The translations under genes were made by a program, and so were the position numbers. Positions 37,525 to 46,272 of a DNA stretch of 64,000 bases are shown in pieces. This stretch comes from Pseudomonas atagonensis (GTDB lineage Bacteria; Pseudomonadota; Gammaproteobacteria; Pseudomonadales; Pseudomonadaceae): assembly GCF_011369485.1 (NCBI RefSeq), contig NZ_VXCA01000035.1, forward strand, positions 178,364-242,363, read 5' to 3'. The stretch's first letter is position 1, and each line of letters opens with the position of its first letter. Under the pieces are notes generated by a model. That model had not been told where the DNA came from. It saw only the letters and a list, made by a program, of their open reading frames with translations, and searched no databases.

Positions 37525-38274
37525 TTAGATTACCTTCGCTTCGTTTTTCAGTTTCTCGACCAGTTCAGCCACCGACTTGACCTTGATGCCTGCGCTGCGT
37601 GCAGCCGGCGCTTCGACTTTCAGAGTCTTGTTGGTGGAGGCGGTGGAAACGCCCAAAGCGTCCGGAGTCAGCACTTCAAGAGGCTTCTTCTTGGCTTTCA
37701 TGATGTTTGGCAGAGACGCGTAGCGCGGCTCGTTCAAACGCAGGTCGGTGGTGACGATCGCTGGCAGTTTCAGCGAAACGGTCTGCGCGCCGCCGTCGAT
37801 TTCGCGAGTCACGGCAACGCTGTCGCCGGAAACTTCGACTTTCGAAGCGAACGTGCCCTGACCGTAGCCGCTCAGTGCAGCGAGCATCTGCCCGGTCTGG
37901 TTGTTGTCGCTGTCGATGGCCTGTTTGCCCAGGATCACCAGCTGAGGCTGCTCCTTGTCGACCACAGCCTTGAGCAGCTTGGCCACGGCGAGCGAGGTCA
38001 GATCTTCAGCGGATTCGACGAGGATGGCGCGGTCGGCACCCAGAGCCAGTGCGGTACGCAGTTGCTCCTGAGCGGTGGTCGGGCCGATGGAGACGACGAC
38101 GATTTCAGTCGCAACACCTTTCTCTTTCAGGCGTACGGCTTCTTCCACTGCGATTTCGCAGAACGGGTTCATCGACATCTTGACGTTGGCGAGGTCGACG
38201 CCGGAATTGTCCGCCTTGACGCGAACCTTGACGTTGTAATCCACAACGCGTTTGACAGCTACAAGAACCTTCAT
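37525..38274 (-). CDS. etfB: Electron transfer flavoprotein beta subunit
   Basis: A 249-residue ETF beta (AMP-binding subunit) starting MKVLVAVKRVVDYNVKVRVK, with NPFCEIAVEEAVRLKE and the ETF beta signature region VTREIDGGAQTVSLKLPAIVTTDLRLN split around residue 180. It is the first gene of etfBA. GAGGAA lies before the ATG. It is divergent from ETF-QO across a 549-bp control region. Confidence 0.97.
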   Translation of the reverse strand: MKVLVAVKRVVDYNVKVRVKADNSGVDLANVKMSMNPFCEIAVEEAVRLKEKGVATEIVVVSIGPTTAQEQLRTALALGADRAILVESAEDLTSLAVAKLLKAVVDKEQPQLVILGKQAIDSDNNQTGQMLAALSGYGQGTFASKVEVSGDSVAVTREIDGGAQTVSLKLPAIVTTDLRLNEPRYASLPNIMKAKKKPLEVLTPDALGVSTASTNKTLKVEAPAARSAGIKVKSVAELVEKLKNEAKVI

Positions 38275-38350
38275 GGATTCCTCGTTACTCTCCGGTGAAA
38301 AGAAAGTCGCCTAGGCGAACCTGGCGGTTGATGCTCATCAGGCTAAAAGG

Positions 38351-38516
38351 GCACCTCTAAAAACGCCGACTCGGGTGCGAGGTGATTGCACAGTGAAGTG
38401 TGAAGACCGTTCGTCAGTGGTGACCAACAAGTCATTCAACTTCACGCTGTGTAAACTGCGCTCCGGACTTGCGTCGCGCCTCACCCTTTCTGCCTACGCC
38501 CTGTCTTTAGAGGTGC
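38351..38516. repeat. MITE-like element or inverted-repeat-bounded insert
   Basis: GCACCTCTAAA (38351-38361) is the exact reverse complement of TTTAGAGGTGC (38506-38516), bounding 166 bp. The inner ends keep partial similarity beyond the perfect 11 bp. No reading frame of interest and no obvious target-site duplication is present. It could be a small non-autonomous transposable element or IS remnant, or a large regulatory hairpin of etfB. Confidence 0.45.
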
Positions 38517-38564
38517 TCTTGAAATCGCCAGTCTGCCTACGGCGAGCGCAAAACCGCCCGTATC

Positions 38565-38590
38565 TTGACCGGAACGCCCATTCCGGTCAA
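38565..38590. other. 10-bp inverted repeat between etfB and ETF-QO
   Basis: TTGACCGGAA (38565-38574) and TTCCGGTCAA (38581-38590) are perfect inverted arms around CGCCCA. No T-run follows. It could be a regulator site for either divergent transcript. Confidence 0.5.
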
Positions 38591-38650
38591 TACGCCAAAA
38601 TGCCCCGTCATAAGCCGCGCTTCTTTGATTTATCAGGGCTGGAGGCGATT

Positions 38651-38664
38651 CAAACAAACGTTTG
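38651..38664 (+). promoter_or_regulatory. PsrA-like operator upstream of ETF-QO
   Basis: CAAACAAACGTTTG fits the reported PsrA consensus G/CAAAC-N2to4-GTTTG/C with a 4-nt centre. PsrA is a TetR-family fatty-acid sensor of Pseudomonas that controls beta-oxidation genes. The site ends 2 bp before the -35 box of the promoter below. Confidence 0.7.
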
Positions 38665-38666
38665 TA

Positions 38667-38695
38667 TTGGACGCTAAGAGTGGTGTAGATATAAT
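38667..38695 (+). promoter_or_regulatory. Sigma-70 promoter of ETF-QO
   Basis: TTGGAC (38667-38672), a 17-bp spacer, then a perfect TATAAT (38690-38695). Expected start near 38702 gives a leader of about 120 nt before the GTG at 38824. It is the best-looking promoter in the window. Confidence 0.85.
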
Positions 38696-38735
38696 GCGCC
38701 GCCTAGAGAGAAAGGTGGTTTGCCCATTATTACCC

Positions 38736-38751
38736 TTGACGTTAACGTAAA
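38736..38751 (+). promoter_or_regulatory. LiuR-like palindromic site in the ETF-QO leader
   Basis: TTGACGTTAACGTAAA contains a perfect 10-bp palindrome ACGTTAACGT and resembles the predicted motif of LiuR, the MerR-family regulator of branched-chain amino acid degradation in proteobacteria (recalled, not searched). It lies about 35 nt downstream of the predicted start, where bound protein could block elongation. Confidence 0.55.
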
Positions 38752-38823
38752 GGCAATAACGGATGCGACACCGAACCTCCAAATTAGAAAAAAAACTGTT
38801 GAGCCTTGAGTAGGAGATAGCCT

Positions 38824-40488
38824 GTGGAACGCGAATACATGGAATTCGACGTGGTCATCGTCGGTGCCGGCCCCGCTGGCCTGTCCGCCGCCTGCCGTTT
38901 GAAGCAGAAGGCCGCCGAAGCCGGTAAGGAAATCAGCGTCTGCGTGGTCGAAAAAGGCTCCGAAGTCGGCGCACATATCCTGTCCGGCGCCGTATTCGAA
39001 CCCCGCGCTCTGAACGAATTGTTCCCGGACTGGAAGGAACTCGGCGCGCCGCTGAACACGCCAGTCAGCCGCGACGACATTTTCGTGCTGAAAAACGCTG
39101 ACAGCGCGCAAAAGATTCCTGACTTCTTCGTGCCCAAGACCATGCACAACGAAGGCAACTACATTATTTCCCTCGGCAATCTGTGTCGCTGGCTGGCCCA
39201 ACAGGCCGAGAACCTCGGTGTGGAAATCTACCCGGGCTTCGCCGCTCAGGAAGCACTGATCGACGAAAACGGCATCGTGCGCGGGATCATCACCGGTGAT
39301 CTGGGCGTCGACCGTGAAGGCAACCCGAAAGAAGGCCTGTACACCCCGGGCATGGAACTGCGTGGCAAATACACGCTGTTCGCCGAAGGCTGCCGTGGCC
39401 ACATCGGCAAGCAACTGATCAAACGCTTCAACCTCGACAGCGATGCCGACGCCCAGCACTACGGCATCGGCCTGAAAGAAATCTGGGAAATCGACCCGGC
39501 CAAGCATCAGCCAGGCCTGGTGGTGCACACCGCCGGCTGGCCGCTGGACATCATGGGCACCGAAAACACCGGCGGCTCGTTCCTCTATCACCTGGAAAAC
39601 AATCAGGTGGTGGTGGGTCTGATCGTCGATCTGTCCTACAGCAACACTTACCTGTCGCCGTTCGACGAGTTTCAGCGCCTCAAGCATCACCCGGTGCTGG
39701 CTCAATACCTGGAAGGTGGCAAGCGTGTCAGCTACGGCGCCCGCGCAATCTGCAAGGGTGGCCTGAACTCGCTGCCGAAAATGGTCTTCAAGGGCGGCGC
39801 GCTGATCGGTTGCGACCTCGGCACCCTGAACTTCGCCAAGATCAAGGGCAGCCACACCGCGATGAAGTCCGGCATGCTCGCCGCTGAATCCGTGGCCGAT
39901 GCACTGTTCGCCGAGAAGGATGGCACTGAAGAGCTGACCACTTACGTCGACGCCTTCAAGAAGAGCTGGCTCTACGACGAACTGTTCGCCAGCCGCAACT
40001 TCGGCCCAGCGATCCACAAGTTCGGCGCTATCGTGGGTGGCGGTTTCAACTGGCTGGATCAGAACATCTTCGGCGGCAAACTACCGTTCACCCTGCACGA
40101 CACCAAGCCGGATTACGCTTGCCTCAAGCTCGCGGCGGACTGCAAGAAGATCGATTACCCGAAACCGGACGGCAAACTCAGCTTCGACAAACTCAGCTCG
40201 GTGTTCATCTCCGGTACCAACCACGAAGAAGAACAGCCGTGCCACCTGAAGCTGACCGACCCAAGTATCCCGATCAGCAAAAACCTGCCGCTGTATGACG
40301 AACCGGCGCAGCGCTACTGCCCGGCCGGCGTATACGAAGTGATCACCAAGGAAGACGGCGAGAAGCGTTTCCAGATCAACGCCCAGAACTGCGTGCACTG
40401 CAAGACCTGTGACATCAAGGATCCCTCGCAGAACATCACCTGGGTGACGCCGGAAGGCGCCGGCGGCCCGACCTACCCGAACATGTAA
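38824..40488 (+). CDS. Electron transfer flavoprotein-ubiquinone oxidoreductase
   Basis: A 554-residue inner-membrane-associated ETF-QO, which moves electrons from ETF to ubiquinone. The N-terminal FAD motif is DVVIVGAGPAGLSAA (residues 9-23). The C-terminal 4Fe-4S cluster uses Cys in RYCPAGVYEV and NCVHCKTCDIKDP. The start is GTG at 38824 with AGGAG upstream; a later ATG six codons in is also possible. Together with divergent etfBA it completes fatty-acid and branched-chain amino acid electron transfer. It carries its own promoter with two candidate operators and a downstream terminator. Confidence 0.97.
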   Translation: MEREYMEFDVVIVGAGPAGLSAACRLKQKAAEAGKEISVCVVEKGSEVGAHILSGAVFEPRALNELFPDWKELGAPLNTPVSRDDIFVLKNADSAQKIPDFFVPKTMHNEGNYIISLGNLCRWLAQQAENLGVEIYPGFAAQEALIDENGIVRGIITGDLGVDREGNPKEGLYTPGMELRGKYTLFAEGCRGHIGKQLIKRFNLDSDADAQHYGIGLKEIWEIDPAKHQPGLVVHTAGWPLDIMGTENTGGSFLYHLENNQVVVGLIVDLSYSNTYLSPFDEFQRLKHHPVLAQYLEGGKRVSYGARAICKGGLNSLPKMVFKGGALIGCDLGTLNFAKIKGSHTAMKSGMLAAESVADALFAEKDGTEELTTYVDAFKKSWLYDELFASRNFGPAIHKFGAIVGGGFNWLDQNIFGGKLPFTLHDTKPDYACLKLAADCKKIDYPKPDGKLSFDKLSSVFISGTNHEEEQPCHLKLTDPSIPISKNLPLYDEPAQRYCPAGVYEVITKEDGEKRFQINAQNCVHCKTCDIKDPSQNITWVTPEGAGGPTYPNM

Positions 40489-40506
40489 GTCGTATCGCCA
40501 AACATC

Positions 40507-40531
40507 AAGGCTCCCGAATGGGGGCCTTTTT
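40507..40531 (+). terminator. Intrinsic terminator after ETF-QO
   Basis: AAGGCTCCC (40507-40515) pairs with GGGGGCCTT (40520-40528) through a 4-nt loop, with a T-run to 40531. It sits 19 nt after the stop codon. Confidence 0.9.
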
Positions 40532-40553
40532 GTTGCCCGGCATTCGGGAAAGA

Positions 40554-41444
40554 TCATGCCGCGCGTTCGTCACCCGGACTGCGCTCGAAGTAACGTTTGT
40601 ACTCGCGACTGAACTGCGACGTACTCTGATACCCCACCCGATGCGCGACCTGCGCCACACCCAGGCCTTCGGCGACCAGCAACGTCTGCGCCTTGAGCAG
40701 CCGTAAACGTTTCAGATACTGCACTGGCGACAGCAGCGTGCTGCGCTTGAAGTGTTCATGAAACGTCGAAACGCTCATGTTCGCGCAACCGGCCAGCGTT
40801 TCAACGTTCAACGGTTCGGTGTAATGCGCATGCAAATGACTGATCGACGCCGCTACCCGCGCGAACTGTCCCTGCTGCTCGACCAGTGCGCGCAACACAT
40901 CGGCCTGCGGCCCGCGCAGCGCTGTAAACAGCAACTCACGCACCCGCGCCGGCCCGAGAATCTGGCACTCCAGCGGATCGTGCAGACAGCTCAGCAAGCG
41001 CTCGACACACCCGCGCATGTCATCGTCGAGTACCACCGACGTCATCGATTCCGGCGTCTGTGCCGGAATATGCCGCCCCGGCGCCAGCCCCATGGCCAGC
41101 ACCAGTTCACCGAGCAGCACCCGGTCAATCGCCACTGATACACCGAGCAACGGCGCATTCGGCAAGGCAAATGTCTCGCACTCGAACGGCACCGGCAGCG
41201 CCTGAATCAGATAATGCCCGGCGCCGTATTCCATGGTACGCGGCCCGAGAAACGCCAGTTTGCTGCCCTGAGCGATGATCATCAGGCTCGGCTCGTAAAT
41301 GTGCGGCCCACGGGCGACGTCGCAACTGGCGCGCAGCACTTGCACGCCAGGCAGTCCGGTCTGGCTGTAACCATCACGCAGCGCCAGCGGTTCGATCAAT
41401 GAAACCAGCCGGGCATTGGCATCAAGATGACGGGTTAATTGCAT
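40554..41444 (-). CDS. AraC-family regulator with AraC_N cupin domain
   Basis: A 296-residue regulator. Residues about 20-170 form an AraC_N-type ligand domain (GPHIYEPSLMIIAQGSKLAFLG). The C-terminal double helix-turn-helix spans about 190-285 (NVETLAGCANMSVSTFHEHF, then GVAQVAHRVGYQSTSQFSREY). ATG at 41444 is used rather than TTG at 41447. It is divergent from the zinc alcohol dehydrogenase 191 bp away and is its most likely regulator, a common pairing in Pseudomonas. Confidence 0.9.
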   Translation of the reverse strand: MQLTRHLDANARLVSLIEPLALRDGYSQTGLPGVQVLRASCDVARGPHIYEPSLMIIAQGSKLAFLGPRTMEYGAGHYLIQALPVPFECETFALPNAPLLGVSVAIDRVLLGELVLAMGLAPGRHIPAQTPESMTSVVLDDDMRGCVERLLSCLHDPLECQILGPARVRELLFTALRGPQADVLRALVEQQGQFARVAASISHLHAHYTEPLNVETLAGCANMSVSTFHEHFKRSTLLSPVQYLKRLRLLKAQTLLVAEGLGVAQVAHRVGYQSTSQFSREYKRYFERSPGDERAA

Positions 41445-41635
41445 CAAAACTCTTCACTGAAAAAGACACGGAAAAAGGGACAAAAGCATCATCGCAGATC
41501 CTTTTGCCAATGCGACCGATCAAACCCGCATGCCGGAGGATTAGGCATGAGACCCGGAGGAATCGTCATGGCCGGACAACCGGACGAAGCCCAGAATGCG
41601 CCGCCTCACTTGTTCCTGCTTTTGCGAGGTTTCTC

Positions 41636-42688
41636 ATGTACACCGCCATCGGTTATGCCGCCCAGTCGGCCACCTCTCCCCTCGCCCCGATGAAGTTCGA
41701 ACGCCGCAGTCCTCGCGCCGACGACGTCGCCATCGAAATTCTCTACTGCGGCGTCTGCCACTCCGACATCCACCAGGCGCGCAACGAATGGGGCATCGCC
41801 GTTTACCCGTTGATGCCCGGCCACGAGATTGTCGGAAAAGTCACCGCCATTGGTGCGAACGTCACTCAGCATAAAGTAGGCGATCTGGTTGGCGTCGGCT
41901 GCATGGTCGACTCTTGCCGCACCTGCGAAGCCTGCCAGCAGAACCTCGAGCAATACTGCCTCGAAGGCCCGACCATGACCTATGCCACCCCGGACCGGGT
42001 CGACGGCAGCAACACCATGGGCGGCTATTCCGACAGCATCGTCGTCAGCGAACACTTCGTTGTGCGCATCCCGGAGAAACTGGCTCTGGCCAGCGCGGCA
42101 CCGATTCTGTGTGCCGGCATCACCACCTACTCGCCCCTCAAGCACTACGGCGTGAAAGCCGGCGACAAGGTCGGGATTCTCGGCATGGGCGGCCTCGGCC
42201 ACATGGGCATCAAGTTCGCCAAAGCCATGGGCGCCGAAGTGACGCTGTTCACCCGCTCGGCAAGCAAGGCTGAAGAGGGTCGCCGTCAGGGCGCCGATCA
42301 CGTGATCGTTTCCACCGACGCCGAACAGATGAAAGCCGCTGCGGGCTATTTCGATTTCCTGCTCGACACCATTCCGGTACAGCACGACCTGAACCCGTAC
42401 CTCGACACTCTGCGTTTCGACGGTGTGCACATTCTGGTCGGTTTGATCGAGCCGATCGATCCACCGGTGCACGCAGCCAAACTGGTCCTGGGGCGCCGCG
42501 TACTGGCCGGTTCCTTGATCGGTGGCGTCGCCGAAACCCAGGAAGTGCTGGATTTCTGCGCCGAACACAACATCACCTGCGACATCGAAATGCTCGACAT
42601 CCGCCAGATCAACGAGGCTTACGCGCGCATGATCGCCGGCGACGTGAAGTACCGTTTCGTGATCGACATGGCGACACTCAAGGTTTAA
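41636..42688 (+). CDS. Zinc-dependent NAD(P)-alcohol dehydrogenase (YahK-like)
   Basis: A 350-residue medium-chain dehydrogenase/reductase. Catalytic zinc ligands are in CGVCHSDIH and GHEIVGKV; the structural zinc loop has Cys in CRTCEACQQNLEQYC; the Rossmann motif is GILGMGGLGHMGIK. It resembles broad aldehyde reductases of the YahK/cinnamyl alcohol dehydrogenase group. ATG at 41636 begins MYTAIGYAAQ after GAGG; the frame extends upstream to 41399 but without homology-like content. Its stop overlaps that of the IclR gene by 4 nt. Confidence 0.92.
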   Translation: MYTAIGYAAQSATSPLAPMKFERRSPRADDVAIEILYCGVCHSDIHQARNEWGIAVYPLMPGHEIVGKVTAIGANVTQHKVGDLVGVGCMVDSCRTCEACQQNLEQYCLEGPTMTYATPDRVDGSNTMGGYSDSIVVSEHFVVRIPEKLALASAAPILCAGITTYSPLKHYGVKAGDKVGILGMGGLGHMGIKFAKAMGAEVTLFTRSASKAEEGRRQGADHVIVSTDAEQMKAAAGYFDFLLDTIPVQHDLNPYLDTLRFDGVHILVGLIEPIDPPVHAAKLVLGRRVLAGSLIGGVAETQEVLDFCAEHNITCDIEMLDIRQINEAYARMIAGDVKYRFVIDMATLKV

Positions 42689-43488
42689 ATCTTTAGACCG
42701 AGTTCCGCCGAAAGCCGGGCTGTGACCTCTTTGATCAGGGGAATCAGCTCGGCCATTTTTTCCAGCGGCATGTATGGCACGGTGCTGGCGATGCTGATCG
42801 CGGCAACGATGCGCTTGCTCGCGTCACGAATCGGCGCCGCCACGCAGCGGATCGACGGCTCGTTGTCTTCCAGATCGAAGGCGTAGCCACCGGCCACGTA
42901 TTCGGCCATGCGTTGCTCAAGCTGTTCCCACGACTGTTGGGGATGCTGCGGCCAGAACTGACTTTTCCCACCCGCCGGCAGGCTGATGTCGTACAGCCGC
43001 TGCCAATCCTGCGGCGAATCATCGAGCATCAACGCCTTACCGATCCCGGTGCGTGCCAACGGCATGCGATGGCCGACTCGGGAGCGCATTTCCGGGCCAT
43101 TGCGCCCCGGATTCTTCAGCAAATACAGCACTTCATCGCCTTCACGAATGCCCAGGTGAACGGTGTCGCCGGTCAGCGCCGACAACTCGTCCAGATACGG
43201 CCCGGCCAGACTCACCAGCGGCAACTCTTCGCGTGCCTGGAAACCCAGCTCGATCAGCTTCGGGCCGAGCAGATAACCGACTTGCGGCACGACGCGCAGA
43301 TAGCGTTCGTCGACCAGACAACTGGCCAGACGGTGAGTGGTGCTGCGCGTGGTGCCGATCAGCCGGGCAATCTCTTTGAGATCGCGGGCGCCACTGGCCA
43401 CTGCCTGCACCACCCCCAAGCCGCGCAATAGCGTCTGGGTGCCGGTGGGCGCGGCGTCCTTGGTTTTTTCCGGGGCGTCTTCCTGCAT
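42685..43488 (-). CDS. IclR-family regulator, last gene of the dgo operon
   Basis: A 267-residue IclR protein. The N-terminal winged helix (about 18-80) includes LKEIARLIGTTRSTTHRL; the C-terminal effector domain (about 90-260) includes GDEVLYLLKNPG and ISIASTVPYMP. It lies 60 nt after dgoT on the same strand, so it is probably cotranscribed with the galactonate genes and controls them. The palindrome ATCCC-N7-GGGAT shared by the dgoK and SDR promoters is a candidate target (inference); the FadR-type regulator at 62.6 kb is the alternative. Confidence 0.9.
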   Translation of the reverse strand: MQEDAPEKTKDAAPTGTQTLLRGLGVVQAVASGARDLKEIARLIGTTRSTTHRLASCLVDERYLRVVPQVGYLLGPKLIELGFQAREELPLVSLAGPYLDELSALTGDTVHLGIREGDEVLYLLKNPGRNGPEMRSRVGHRMPLARTGIGKALMLDDSPQDWQRLYDISLPAGGKSQFWPQHPQQSWEQLEQRMAEYVAGGYAFDLEDNEPSIRCVAAPIRDASKRIVAAISIASTVPYMPLEKMAELIPLIKEVTARLSAELGLKI

Positions 43489-43548
43489 ATCCAGCCTTTA
43501 CCGTTGAGCGAGGGAACGGGCGGCATTATGGTCGCCCGACGCGGAGCA

Positions 43549-44859
43549 CTACAACTCGATACGCTCGACCTTGCCCACCAGCAGCACGTAGGACAAAGCG
43601 CCAATCAGTGCGAGAACCGCGATATAGGTGATCGCCGGCGCAAACGAATCGCCGCTGGCGAGAAAGCCGATCACGATCGGTGTAGCAATCGCCGACAGGT
43701 TGCCGATGAAGTTGAACACCCCACCCGTTAGCCCAAGCAGCCGCGCCGGCGCCAATGTCGAAACCAGTGACCAGGTGATCGACGCCAGACCATTACCAAA
43801 AAAAGCCAACGCCAGAAAGGCAATCACCAGCGGCGTCGACTCGACGAAGTTGGCACCGATGATCGAAGTGGAAATCAGCAGACCGCCAATGATCGGCAAC
43901 TTGCGTGCAAAACCCACGGTGTAACCACGACGAATCAGGAAGTCGGAAAAGAACCCGGAACACAGCACACCCACGAACGCGGCAAGAAATGGCAGCGACG
44001 CCAGCAGGCCGGACTTGATGAAGTCCATGCCGCGATACTTCACCAGATAAGTCGGGAACCACGTCAGGAAAAACCACAGCGTCGAGTTCAGGCAGAACTG
44101 GCCGAGGTAAATCCCCCACAGTTTGCGTTTGCTGAGGACGATGCCGAGATCGCTCCAACTGAATTTCGCCTTCACTTTTGCGGTTTCGGCCGCGATGTCC
44201 ACCAACCCGCCGCCCTCGCGAATCAGATCGATTTCCGCATCGTTGGCGCCTTTGAAATCCCGTGGCTCGCGATACACCGCGTACCAGATGCCTGCCCAGA
44301 TAATTCCCGCCGCACCAGTGGCGACGAAGACCATGTGCCAGCCAAATTCATGTTGCAGCCAGGCCAGCACCGGCGTAAGAAACGCCAGACCGACAAATTG
44401 CCCGGACGTGTAAAAACCAATCGCCGTGGCGCGCTCGCGCTCAGGGAACCACGTCGTCACCACGCGGCTGTTGATCGGATACGCCGGTGCTTCCAGCGCT
44501 CCGACCGCCATGCGCAGCACGAACAGCGCGATGAAACTGGCGGCGAAACCGAGCATCACCGTGGCTGCCGACCACAACAGCAGCGCGACGCTATAAAGAA
44601 TGCGCGGCGGCACTCGGTCGACCAGCCAGCCACCGGGAATCTGCATGGCAGCGTAGGTCCAGCCGAATGCGGAGAAGATCAGGCCAACATGAATCGGATC
44701 AATGCCCAGCTCACTGGTCAGGGCTGGCGCGGCAATCGACAGGTTGCTGCGGTCGAGGTAGTTGATGACCACGGTGATAAACAGCAACACCATGATGAAA
44801 AACCGCTTGCGGCTGGGCGTGACTAAAGACGCCTGCCCGGTGAGGGTTTGCGGTTGCAT
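43549..44859 (-). CDS. dgoT: MFS D-galactonate transporter
   Basis: A 436-residue, 12-helix major facilitator of the anion:cation symporter group, like E. coli DgoT. The N-terminus RKRFFIMVLLFITVVINYLD and the motif near residue 90 (GWLVDRVPPRILYS) fit. A D/R-rich loop lies in the middle (EPRDFKGANDAEIDLI). It imports D-galactonate with protons across the inner membrane. Assignment rests on context: it follows dgoKAD on the same strand. A REPIN occupies the 216-nt gap after dgoD and may lower its relative expression. Confidence 0.88.
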   Translation of the reverse strand: MQPQTLTGQASLVTPSRKRFFIMVLLFITVVINYLDRSNLSIAAPALTSELGIDPIHVGLIFSAFGWTYAAMQIPGGWLVDRVPPRILYSVALLLWSAATVMLGFAASFIALFVLRMAVGALEAPAYPINSRVVTTWFPERERATAIGFYTSGQFVGLAFLTPVLAWLQHEFGWHMVFVATGAAGIIWAGIWYAVYREPRDFKGANDAEIDLIREGGGLVDIAAETAKVKAKFSWSDLGIVLSKRKLWGIYLGQFCLNSTLWFFLTWFPTYLVKYRGMDFIKSGLLASLPFLAAFVGVLCSGFFSDFLIRRGYTVGFARKLPIIGGLLISTSIIGANFVESTPLVIAFLALAFFGNGLASITWSLVSTLAPARLLGLTGGVFNFIGNLSAIATPIVIGFLASGDSFAPAITYIAVLALIGALSYVLLVGKVERIEL

Positions 44860-44930
44860 GAGAGATGCCTCTTCTTATGTTTATTTGAAGTCATGACGCA
44901 AATCTCCCATCCATGTGGAGATTGAAAACT

Positions 44931-45048
44931 GTGGGAGGGGCGGTGCGACGATTCGACTTGCTCCCGAAAGCGGTGTATCAGTCAGAGAGATGTCGAATGA
45001 CACTCCGCATTCGGGAGCAAGTCGAATCGTCGCACCGCCCCTCCCACA
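44931..45048. repeat. REPIN with extended perfect arms
   Basis: Arms begin TGTGGGAGGGGCGGTGCGAC (44931 on) and are mirrored exactly to 45048; each arm is about 39 nt. Compared with the ordinary GI-like core at 63431, both arms contain an extra CGGTGCGACGATTCGA block. It lies between dgoD and dgoT within the operon. Confidence 0.9.
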
Positions 45049-45075
45049 TGGGATTCGTGGTGCGTCAGGCAGGAC

Positions 45076-46224
45076 TCACCACTCGGCAAAACTGCCATCG
45101 GCATGGCGCCAGATCGGGTTGCGCCAGCGGTGGCCGACTGCCGCCCGCTCGATCACGTATTCCTCGTTGATCTCGATGCCCAGACCCGGGCCGTTGGGAA
45201 TCTTGACGAAGCCTTTGTCGTAATCGAATACGCGCGGATCCTTCACGTAGTCGAGCAAGTCATTACTCTCGTTGTAATGAATGCCCAGACTCTGCTCCTG
45301 GATAAACGCGTTGTAACAAGCGGCGTCCAGTTGCAAACACGCCGCCAGCGCAATCGGCCCCAACGGGCAATGCAGCGCCAGCGCGACGTCGTAGGCTTCA
45401 GCCATGTTGGCGATCTTGCGGGTTTCGGTGATGCCGCCAGCGTGGGAGGCGTCGGGCTGGATGATGTCGACGTAGCCTTCGCTCAACACGCGTTTAAAGT
45501 CCCAACGCGAGAACAGCCGCTCGCCGAGGGCAATCGGGGTGCTGGTCAGCGGCGCCAGTTCTTTCAACGCTTCGTAGTTTTCACTGAGCACCGGCTCTTC
45601 GATGAACATCAGTTTGTACGGGTCGAGTTCCTTCATCAGCACCTTGGCCATCGGCTTGTGCACCCGGCCATGGAAGTCGACGCCAATGCCGACGTTCGGC
45701 CCGACTGCATCACGCACGGCGGCGACGTTGGCCAGCGCCAGATCGACTTTTTCGAAGGTGTCGAGGAATTGCAGCTCTTCGGTGCCGTTCATTTTTACTG
45801 CGGTGAAACCCCGGCTCACCGCCTCTTTCGCCGCACGCGCGGTGTCGGCCGGACGGTCGCCACCGATCCACGAATACACGCGGATCTTGTCACGCACCTG
45901 ACCACCGAGCAGATCGCTGACCGAGACACCGAGGGCCTTGCCCTTGATGTCCCACAGCGCCTGGTCGATACCGGCCAGCGCGCTCATGTGGATGGCGCCG
46001 CCCCGGTAGAAGCCACCGCGATACAGCACCGTCCAGATGTCCTCGATGTTGCGTGGGTCTTTGCCGATCAGGTAGTCGGACAATTCCTCAACGGCGGCCG
46101 CCACGGTGTGTGCGCGACCTTCGACCACGGGCTCGCCCCAACCGGTTACACCTTCGTCGGTTTCGACCTTGAGGAAGCACCAGCGCGGCGGAACGATGAA
46201 AGTGGTGAGTTTGGTGATTTTCAT
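45076..46224 (-). CDS. dgoD: D-galactonate dehydratase
   Basis: A 382-residue enolase-superfamily (mandelate racemase subgroup) enzyme that dehydrates D-galactonate to 2-keto-3-deoxygalactonate. Metal ligands lie in GVDFHGRVH (Asp), MFIEEPV (Glu) and ALGERLFSRW (Glu); the catalytic His is in LALHCPLGP. Length and ends (RWRNPIWRHADGSFAEW) match DgoD closely. It is third in dgoKADT-iclR; ATG at 46224 starts MKITKLTTF. Confidence 0.96.
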   Translation of the reverse strand: MKITKLTTFIVPPRWCFLKVETDEGVTGWGEPVVEGRAHTVAAAVEELSDYLIGKDPRNIEDIWTVLYRGGFYRGGAIHMSALAGIDQALWDIKGKALGVSVSDLLGGQVRDKIRVYSWIGGDRPADTARAAKEAVSRGFTAVKMNGTEELQFLDTFEKVDLALANVAAVRDAVGPNVGIGVDFHGRVHKPMAKVLMKELDPYKLMFIEEPVLSENYEALKELAPLTSTPIALGERLFSRWDFKRVLSEGYVDIIQPDASHAGGITETRKIANMAEAYDVALALHCPLGPIALAACLQLDAACYNAFIQEQSLGIHYNESNDLLDYVKDPRVFDYDKGFVKIPNGPGLGIEINEEYVIERAAVGHRWRNPIWRHADGSFAEW

Positions 46225-46272
46225 CTGTTTGTCTCTCTTGTTAGATGCAGCGCACGCAGCGCCAGAAAAGTC

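Noticed and set aside
36730..38298. 522-codon open frame antisense to etfBA
   Set aside because: Composition is of antisense type; etfA and etfB are certain.
38375..38677. 100-codon frame inside the etfB/ETF-QO control region as a gene
   Set aside because: No ribosome site, overlaps the MITE-like inverted repeat and operator elements, no family resemblance.
43549..44859. Alternative reading of dgoT as a glucarate transporter
   Set aside because: The sequence alone fits several anion:cation symporters, but linkage to dgoK, dgoA and dgoD favours galactonate.
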